A stretch of DNA of 58,830 nucleotides, taken from the IMG/VR virus record IMGVR_UViG_3300021185_000238, positions 1-58,830 of that record. One strand, 5' to 3'. The notes beneath the pieces were generated by a model. That model saw nothing but the letters and a program-made list of their open reading frames with translations. It did no database searches and was not told the origin of the DNA. The DNA is from a virus. Below are positions 51,401-58,830 of this stretch, piece after piece. Made by a program: the position numbers and the translations under genes. The stretch's first letter is position 1; every line of letters begins with the position of its first letter.

Positions 51401-53110
51401 GGCGTCTATTTGATCTATAAAGTCGTCTTCTCTGGGAGTGATCTGGCCTTCTTCTCGGGCCTCGGCAAGAGTTCTCGCCTCTGCTTCAGCGGCTTCTTGT
51501 TTACGAACATTTCTAGCGGCGAAGGCTTCCTGCTCCTCGAAGGTCATATCTTCAAACAAGGCTGCTTGTTCTTCTTGCGACAGGTCTTCTATAAAGCCTA
51601 AGTCTGATTCTGCCTCTATCTTTACTTCTGCATCTGTCTTTCTATCCCGCATCTTATCCAAGAATGCTTTAAGTTCAGGAGATAGGCTCAAAGCCATTTC
51701 AGTTTCGGTTTCAAAAGTTATTGAATTGTCAGCCCCTACTTTACGCTTCCAACCGGCATACTTCAGTACTTTTCTTTCTTCGGCATCTGTTAAACGCCTA
51801 TCAGTATTTACTAACTTGGCTAGTTCTTTTTGGTCTATGTAGTACTCGCGGTTCCCGTCGTCGTCAATGACGTAAGGGTCTCCGGTTTTCTCGTCTACGA
51901 GTACTTCTCTATCCAGTAACTCGTTTACTTGTTCTTCGGTGGGTGGCGAGTCCAACGTCTCAGGAGTATCCAAACCTAAATCTAGCTGACGATCCTCAGA
52001 ATCAACCTGTGTCTCGGCTTGAATATTATCAATTTGTTCTGAACTAATACCTGTTCGTACCTTACCGCGTCTGCCAGTAATTTGGTCTGCGACAAGCTGT
52101 ACAAAGAAGCCCGTAGCACCGCCGACTTGCCCCTCTTCATAGACTCCTGCGTCAATCGCTACTTGATCGGGGTCGTACCCTTGAGCAATTAAGTTTTGTA
52201 GTATTGCCGCACCAGCTTCTTGAGCAGCTTCTCCAGTACCAGCAACAACGGCACTACCGACTCGCCCTATAGTGTCTGCGTCTAACTTGTTAAACACTTC
52301 AGACACTCCGGGAATACGTAGCATTTTAAGTATGGGGACTTGCTCTAAAGTACCTACGCCAAACCCTTTAAGGGCGGCTGTGTTTCTTTCGTCTTCACTA
52401 GCACCAAAAGCTCTTGCCCTTTCACTCGCTTCACCAGCACCTGCAAACGCGGTCGTTAATGTGCCAGCAGCAACCCCCGACAATCCTGCGGCAACCGCTG
52501 ATGCTCCCAAGGCACCCGCACCATATATAGTACCTAGAGTGACTCCTATAGCACCGGCTACAGAGCCTATGCCGGTTCCTAATTTATAACTAAAGTCATC
52601 TGGATTACCCGCGTCGGGGGTTAAAGCGTCACCAACTCCTTGAATAAATTCACGAGACCGAAGCTCGGCTTCTTCTTCCTGTAAAGTAGCTAAACCTAAC
52701 GCAGAGGTTTCTGCTAGATTAACTACGCCCGCTGCTGTGCCCGCTAACAAGTTTTCTAGTAAACCTGCTTCGTCTGGAGATTGAGGTTGGCGGTCAGCAA
52801 AAGCCTGTGCGGGGGTACGAGGATTAGGCGCAGGAGTAAGAGTACTAGGCGCGGGAGTAAGAGTACTAGGCGCAAAAGTATTAGGCGTAGTGGGGCTGGG
52901 AGACAAGTTAAAACTGTCTAGTTGTTGTTGTAGTAATCCTGCACTTGCAGTGTCCCCCGCATCGTTAGCGCGGTTTATTGCGTCCGGCAGCCAGCTAGAC
53001 TCTTCTGAGTATACTCTGTTAAGTTCTTGCTCTAATACTTGCACTGATGCAAAGTCGTTAGCGGCTTTAGCCCTTCTTATCTGGGCGCTTAGAACGTCTA
53101 TTTGATTCAT
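45470..53110 (-). CDS. Large polyvalent/ejection protein with zincin motif
   Basis: A 2546-aa protein from ATG 53110 (a GTG two codons earlier is possible). Order: short N-terminal helices, Pro/Thr/Asn linker (residues 70-110), Gly/Ala-rich hydrophobic stretch (about 180-260), long acidic coiled-coil region, KPKAKPKAK repeat near 820, Ala/Glu/Lys helices to about 1200, then a metallopeptidase-like motif LLHEITHAAT (His1370, His1374) with FVAEAFSNP. The last 900 residues contain SAERFNRQSSLLASY and MYKSFGMRMYTTMIK, seen in large polyvalent phage proteins injected with DNA. No clear enzyme besides the zincin. Confidence 0.72.
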   Translation of the reverse strand: MNQIDVLSAQIRRAKAANDFASVQVLEQELNRVYSEESSWLPDAINRANDAGDTASAGLLQQQLDSFNLSPSPTTPNTFAPSTLTPAPSTLTPAPNPRTPAQAFADRQPQSPDEAGLLENLLAGTAAGVVNLAETSALGLATLQEEEAELRSREFIQGVGDALTPDAGNPDDFSYKLGTGIGSVAGAIGVTLGTIYGAGALGASAVAAGLSGVAAGTLTTAFAGAGEASERARAFGASEDERNTAALKGFGVGTLEQVPILKMLRIPGVSEVFNKLDADTIGRVGSAVVAGTGEAAQEAGAAILQNLIAQGYDPDQVAIDAGVYEEGQVGGATGFFVQLVADQITGRRGKVRTGISSEQIDNIQAETQVDSEDRQLDLGLDTPETLDSPPTEEQVNELLDREVLVDEKTGDPYVIDDDGNREYYIDQKELAKLVNTDRRLTDAEERKVLKYAGWKRKVGADNSITFETETEMALSLSPELKAFLDKMRDRKTDAEVKIEAESDLGFIEDLSQEEQAALFEDMTFEEQEAFAARNVRKQEAAEAEARTLAEAREEGQITPREDDFIDQIDASETAEIQELVDDDAYAEIQAEEDIKAQERTRTADQRQELEQESELESITGRVEGRTLSDTARRREAILQEVIEQNPTTNYNSLGKAFQSALEAEGVTDSIITETEAGAIQKAVNFQLADRDTEAGRLAAEQAEDEKLTAADSDVAEMEALIPEKGAKRGLTTAVDTERGRDSVQDSPAVVAGGETLEGARDTAPTDVAGLDSPVESTSPARTGKGTKRGALTTTPAVETTTPAVETTTPAVKPKAKPKAKPKAKPKTDMQKKLEAVGFVPSSEDTTVAPTINPETGKFRFTGRTRFTVKPHAASGRDTSRANGLKNTPRKDKAPDGYDAGQKEAYNANTVVHKYLNQFDDLDSALDSAIYDVADPESVVYKKPNKKSGEVDPLAPNLESTGGENGQKVLDWATNNLSAETMRQVRARMVDTKARLKLAEEGIIKKGEAAAADAAMLAEREADARTQESLQEVGSAQEIADAEADAAEAQEILDTEGRVETTRAKTADKSARKKKEVSKRKSAQESADANFAKVINNNSLDYTSTNNKGLLTTTAKRNVERAESYANASSDPETNLKQLAEVLAVKRAEAKKAKAEARNKAKKDRQDAKKVSEAEANLDARKDVKPKPKTTKQEIIDAAVEKFTKVKGITREDVIAAYNLAMHDVPRSKRDAESKKFFADASPDLIKESARIYKIQKEFGYDFLELDVDVAATMDTDLSKDVIELLSKGDLPGAMQALARGTKNNRVKQVIKALSNVVDGVKVEVVNTGDLESIGYTPRTDDNVIAGVYDADSNTIFINSDNPLTVHTLLHEITHAATVATLNNPSDPNTKKIQKLYNDLVASGKIKQFDNITNIREFVAEAFSNPAFQLRLAELNSQGKDYTALQAFFDAVTNIVRRAYGAVKRAGSKVSGIGGDVNVEFSGSALTAVDQTILTMLSTDSNFRGMDKLAAMETQSAVRDFTGEDKWRPATSPLAKAIFRGLERKSSSSSQRLATLREFFFKGVDMAKQPTQLALGALDLQTLGDVARNTGFGQLGYDLYRAISAQRVQIGLGQKSVESVLVKFRDWANSVDSKVVDSFNTLIYSTKFGATIYGVDPELSKVDARTRYEGKEAGDGRDLFDVWLDQREHWDNIGERGQAEFRRQRKLYKGQFDDLLDVVFGQIDSTSGDNKELAAKMKDRIARELAGKGALDVYFPLVREGKYKVAYSVKVDGKEQPVFLMFQTKGEQEAAALNAAKDAIGGVEGVRTYDADMDIKQFNKTAPSGSLVADILQLLRANDISPDIQTSVMNMFINTLPETAFAKSLQGRNNVYGFEPNAALGLEKKGYSLAAQIAKIRSAAKISALKEKIIEAAGDPKSIDPKWKSTALRNYTRNELLDRADFALSGSPNNMFEKGAKIANQIAFIYTIGFNASSALVNLAQLPTMVFPNLASVYGIDATVGALNSATARVMARGNRIDRDYDVKQVKVTRNGKVAIELQVTLKESKRKQLISSAKNPLSLDDTAQVKRDIEALERDIPLIKHALEQGLIETTVGMDISAAVEASGEKRTKKWTSLDWWGETSAIMFNSAERFNRQSSLLASYDLLLQQMDSSKRVYSKLQAKFVDVPSNTEAKRKFAAEEAAYVTHELNGGATLETTPRLIRANLGRIAGMYKSFGMRMYTTMIKSHYDLVVGGTKDMPRQERNEIRTQALKAIVGVNLTAFAVAGVQGMPLFGIVQFVRDLFKEDDEDMTRAELQHALTAVFDDIHLGLMAYKGPLSYYSGVDVSQRVALTNLLFQENRYNPEPTEEELVAMFTGGPAWSTVKRIIRGIEDVKKENYQRAIENFLPAGVTNLYRVTPVGRFYQERGMYTKTTQGRSRAAIYEGLTNKDLLLSGVGFPPMGYALQQEVNARVSKKARAIGKQRKDLMSEYITSYMIDDSQRLDKIMPKIIAFNDKNPTVVITRSSLAEALLRDVQTTASMQRANGLYVNPKLLNLVDEAALDAVYPR

Positions 53111-53137
53111 ACACACTACTCACTGTCTTATGCTAGT

Positions 53138-53146
53138 AGTATACCA
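53138..53146 (-). promoter_or_regulatory. Candidate extended -10 element
   Basis: TGGTATACT on the minus strand (plus AGTATACCA) about 28 bases before the 2546-aa gene forms an extended -10, flanked by a direct repeat TGCTAGTA. No good -35 is visible. It might boost the last gene of the late arm. Confidence 0.3.
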
Positions 53147-53195
53147 GTGAAATGCTAGTAACCACACTACGTTGTTACATGGTGTTTAAGGGCTA

Positions 53196-54785
53196 TTACT
53201 GACCCATCATATTTTCTAGCATGCCAGTCATTTTTTCCATTAAACTTGAATATTGCATAGTAGCATCTAATATCTTTTGATCTAATATCTTTAGTTCTGC
53301 TTTAGCAGCCGCAATACGCTCTCGACCTTTATCAGAATTTAGGTTCTGAGCATTGCGGAGTTCAGAATCAATCCGCGCTCGAGTTAGCTCCTGAGATTTG
53401 AGTAGCATGTCCTCAGTCTTCTGTATAGCGCCTGCTTGCGCTACAATCATACTATTGAGCTGTTGGAGGGTTAACGATTCTTGCGTTAGTTTTCTTGTAT
53501 CTTCAGCTACTTGCGCTTGTACTGCACGTAATATGTTTCCCATCTTACCTTGGTCGTACTTGATGTCGTTAGCAAACCTCTGTTCTCGGGCAGCAATATC
53601 TGCGCTACTCAGACCTTTTAGGCTATCAAACGCTTTACTCTGCATCTCTGCGTATACCTTAAACGCGTCAGCAGCCCCAGCGTCTGCATCTTTAAGTAAA
53701 TTTAACGTAGCTACATTCTTTTCATTAGTCATTTTTCTTACGCGGTCTATACGTTCTTGATCGCCTTTTGCTCTGTTGGCCGCTAACTTATTCTGGGCTA
53801 TAGTAGACCCTCGAACACCGCCTAGAGCCATGCCACGCAGTATGGCATTCCTGTCATCTTTTTTCATTTTAGCTGGGTCTGTAGCAGAAGCGTCAAGTTT
53901 TTTCTGTTCGTCTATCTGTCTCTGTAATTCAGCTTGGATACCGACGCCTTCGTAGCGTTTTGTCAGGCGATCACGTTCCTTGGTCTTCTCCTCCTCAATA
54001 TCCTTACTAGCCATTTCGCGTTGCGCGGCAATTGCCTTTGGCCCCATAGCGTCTGACACTTCTGTAGTATCGCTACGCAAAATCTCTTTATTAATATCGG
54101 ATTTGTCTACACCATACTCTTTTAGGCGATCATCCACACTCTTACTTGTGGTAGAAGTAGAAGTTGTAGTTTTGTTTATGGGGCGTGCACCTGTACCACC
54201 TGTACCACCTGTACCACCGTATTTCGACTGCGCCTGTTTAAGTGCCATAGCGGTCATTTGTTTGGGCGTAAGGGCGGGGCCTGCGTAAGTACCCTGCTGA
54301 GGCTGGGCTGTTTGATTAAGTATCTGGAGCGCCGACTGGCTAGTACCCCCACCGGCTTGAAACCCTACGATTCCGCCTTGCGCCATATTCCGCATGTTAG
54401 GACGTGGATTATTGGCAATACCCTGTGGCATGGGACGCTGCCCCTGTTGAGGAAGTCGAGGGCGTGGATTACTGGCAATACCCTGTGGCATGGGACGCTG
54501 CCCCTGTAAATTTTGAGGTATATTTCCAACTCTGGCTGCTCTATCCATCATGCTGTCCCTACTACCAGAAACTAAGCTTTTTTCGTACTGATCTTTAATT
54601 GACGAGGGCTGCTTACCCTCTCGAAGCATAACGGCTTTGGACAACGCTTCTTTCTCTTCCATCAATTGCTGGTAGGCGATTAAGTCTGCCAAGTCTTTAC
54701 TGACTTTATATCTTTCATCTAAGACTTCGGGATTACCTCGATACGCCTTAACGGTACGGTCTACCTTGGTACTGAAATTGCTCAT
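53196..54785 (-). CDS. Virion protein with coiled-coil C-terminus
   Basis: A 529-aa protein. An N-terminal helical part (residues 1-70), then a Gln/Pro/Arg-rich part with near repeats GQRPMPQGIASNPRP, then MAQGGIVGFQAGGG at about residue 133, then a long Glu/Lys/Ala/Gln coiled coil to the end (TGMLENMMGQ). It belongs with its neighbours to the group of late giant proteins, probably an internal head or tail tip protein. Confidence 0.6.
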   Translation of the reverse strand: MSNFSTKVDRTVKAYRGNPEVLDERYKVSKDLADLIAYQQLMEEKEALSKAVMLREGKQPSSIKDQYEKSLVSGSRDSMMDRAARVGNIPQNLQGQRPMPQGIASNPRPRLPQQGQRPMPQGIANNPRPNMRNMAQGGIVGFQAGGGTSQSALQILNQTAQPQQGTYAGPALTPKQMTAMALKQAQSKYGGTGGTGGTGARPINKTTTSTSTTSKSVDDRLKEYGVDKSDINKEILRSDTTEVSDAMGPKAIAAQREMASKDIEEEKTKERDRLTKRYEGVGIQAELQRQIDEQKKLDASATDPAKMKKDDRNAILRGMALGGVRGSTIAQNKLAANRAKGDQERIDRVRKMTNEKNVATLNLLKDADAGAADAFKVYAEMQSKAFDSLKGLSSADIAAREQRFANDIKYDQGKMGNILRAVQAQVAEDTRKLTQESLTLQQLNSMIVAQAGAIQKTEDMLLKSQELTRARIDSELRNAQNLNSDKGRERIAAAKAELKILDQKILDATMQYSSLMEKMTGMLENMMGQ

Positions 54786-56556
54786 GTGTTTATCCCTAGT
54801 AATTTTAATAAATCTTCTACGCCTGCGGTGCCTTTGGCCAGTTCGCTTGCACTGCTAGGCCCAGTATAATAGTTTGACTGTGCTTCGAGGGGTAAGCTTT
54901 GCAACAATGACTGCATGTACTGTACTTGCTTGTAGGGGTAGTCTCGCTCTTCTCTGAACTGCGCGTAGTCTGCGGCCATACCTTCAGACTCGATACCTCT
55001 CTGGATAGCGCCAAGCCCCTCCTGCTGTGCCATAACATCAAACCCATACTTATTACGGGCGGCTTGCTCTTTGTTATACTGATCTCGCGCTACATCGTAC
55101 GCGGTTTCATACCCTTTACCTGTTATGCCCGCAAGATTTGTTTGTAGGTTGCGTAGCCCTTCTGATTCCATAATAGCCTGACGAGAACCACCGAAACCAC
55201 CTGCGCGAGTAAGTCGGCCTGCGGCAGCTACACGGTCTATCTCTGCTTGCCTACGGGCTTCGTCCAACTGAGGGTTAAGCGACGCCATAAGGTATGGATT
55301 CATATACTGTTGCGCTTGGTCTGCGCCGAAACTAGCTATGCCCATGTTAGCGGTGTCCGCATCTAACCCTCCTGCGGTAGTAAACGCCTGCTCTTGTAAG
55401 TCTGATGCTCCGGCACTGAGTGGCCCTGTATAGGCTTCATACCCAGTATCTGCTAGCGCCGCGCCTCTACCCAGCATGTCGGTGACATAGTCGCCCGCCC
55501 AGCTAGATAGGGAGGACTCAAACCCTGCGTTAGCGCCGCCTTCTTCAGGGATAGTATCAAATATACTATCAGTAGAACCGCCTGTACCACCAGTACCTGT
55601 ACCACCAGTACCTGTACCACCAGTACCTGTACCACCAGTACCTGTACCACCAGTACCTGTACCACCAGTAGTAGTCACGGGGTCTGTAGTCACGGGGTCT
55701 TGGGAGCCGGTATTAAATTTTTGTACGGGGCCGCCGTTGTTATATGCCTGTGCAATTCCGCCTTGAGCCATCTTAGGCATAAACTTGTTAGGGTCTATTT
55801 GTTTACCCTGCTCGGAATTACCAGTCCGTGCCTTACGTATACCGTCCATCATACCGTGTAACTGCTCTGCACCTGCATCAGAATTGCCGTTACCTAAGTG
55901 ACTTACTACATCAGCGGGAATAACGAACTCGCCGTCACTAAGACGGGCTTCTTGCGTACCATCAATAGTTGCGGGAACTTCGTCAGCCATGCCGTCAGTC
56001 TTACCGCCTAGGTAGTAACCCTTGTGCGCGGAGGCTATACCACCTGCCGCCATAGTAATCACGGGGTCTGTAGTCACGGGGTCTTGGGAGCCGGTATCAT
56101 TGGTGTCTGTACGGGTGTTAGCATCTACGGGTACAGGGGCGTTAGGGTCTAAGAATCTTTTGGACAGCACTTCGTCCTGAGTAGCTATCGGATTAGTAGA
56201 CAACTCTTGTGCGTAGTCTTGACTCAGCGTTTTAGCTTGTTCAAGCGTAAGAGGAACCTTATCTTCGGGCGTCTGTGCAAATATAGTGTCAGAAAAGTAT
56301 CTACGCCCCGATTCGCCGGGCCGTCTAGGAACTTGACCCGCAACAGGAGCGGGCATAGGCACACGGTCTCGTACAGCAGTATATTCTGGAATCTTGCCCT
56401 GATACCCTACTTGAGGAGTTTTAGTCGCAAACTCATCTTTAGCTAGGTACCCCAACCCTAAATTAAATAGGTTTCCCCCAAACTCACTGTCAATAAAATC
56501 TTGTCCGATGTCTATTGCTGACCCGACGCCGTCTACTATATCGCTGAACCAACCCA

Positions 56557-56557
<1 letters not shown>
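54782..56557 (-). CDS. Virion protein with conserved DGEFVIPADVVSHLG motif
   Basis: A 591-aa protein. It starts with a hydrophobic amphipathic helix (GWFSDIVDGVGSAID). The middle carries the block ARLSDGEFVIPADVVSHLGN with GKTDGMADEVPATIDG, a well-conserved motif in marine phage structural proteins. A duplicated GSQDPVTTDPV and (GTGTGG)n repeats follow, then helices (DEARRQAEIDRVAAAGRLTR). It overlaps its neighbours by 1-4 bases. Probably a tail or ejection component. Confidence 0.62.

Positions 56558-58830
<2,273 letters not shown>

Overview
The window reads as an essentially complete genome of an uncultured tailed bacteriophage (class Caudoviricetes), most likely marine and podovirus-like. 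It carries a large terminase, a long Gln-rich portal protein, a scaffold, a gpT-type capsid protein, P22 gp4- and gp10-like neck/tail proteins and fibres with repeats common in marine phages. I see no tape measure, tail-tube or sheath gene. I also see no integrase, tRNA or phage RNA polymerase, so a lytic life style dependent on host RNA polymerase is the simplest reading (inference). The last 34 bases (58797-58830) repeat the first 34 exactly. Joining the ends through that overlap keeps one long reading frame open, so the molecule is probably circular or circularly permuted, about 58.8 kb, cut inside a repetitive gene.

Layout. (1) Minus strand, 25538 down to 1 and on across the junction from 58830 to 45470: a late block of tightly packed genes, often overlapping as TAATG or ATGA. 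In transcription order it holds a PD-(D/E)XK resolvase-like nuclease, terS, terL, portal, a GroES-like co-chaperonin, scaffold and major capsid protein (followed by a strong terminator). Next come two small capsid-associated proteins, five small very basic proteins, neck/adaptor proteins, a repeat-rich tail fibre, a Thr/Ser-repeat protein and two glycosyltransferase-like genes. Then come a lysis module (lipoprotein, coiled-coil/membrane proteins, holin, M15 endolysin), a gp10-like tail protein, and four very large virion or ejection proteins, including a repeat protein of about 1288 aa that spans the window ends and a 2546-aa polyvalent protein with a zincin motif.

(2) Plus strand, 25938-26920: a compact early cassette with its own promoter and terminator. 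(3) 26921-27660: a long regulatory stretch with 42-bp direct repeats, many GTTAC motifs in an AT-rich tract (candidate replication origin) and a near-consensus sigma-70 promoter. (4) Plus strand, 27662-34333: a MoxR/CobS-like ATPase, a CobT-like VWA protein, a putative DUF3150-type partner and uncharacterised genes. Four of its genes are preceded by the same leader, a perfect palindrome followed by a conserved SD segment. (5) Plus strand, 34375-45377: replication and recombination genes (VRR-NUC nuclease, DUF3310 protein, family A DNA polymerase, Cas4/RecB-like nuclease, SNF2 helicase, HTH protein, ssDNA-binding protein, AEP primase fused to a DUF927-type helicase), ending in a terminator that faces the end of the late block.

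The early arm therefore appears to take over and copy DNA, and the late arm to build, fill and release particles. The most unusual elements are the repeated palindrome/SD leaders around the ATPase-VWA cluster, the family of tiny basic proteins sharing an N-terminal signature, and the repeat-built giant virion protein with an EF-hand loop and collagen-like Gly-Asp-Thr repeats.
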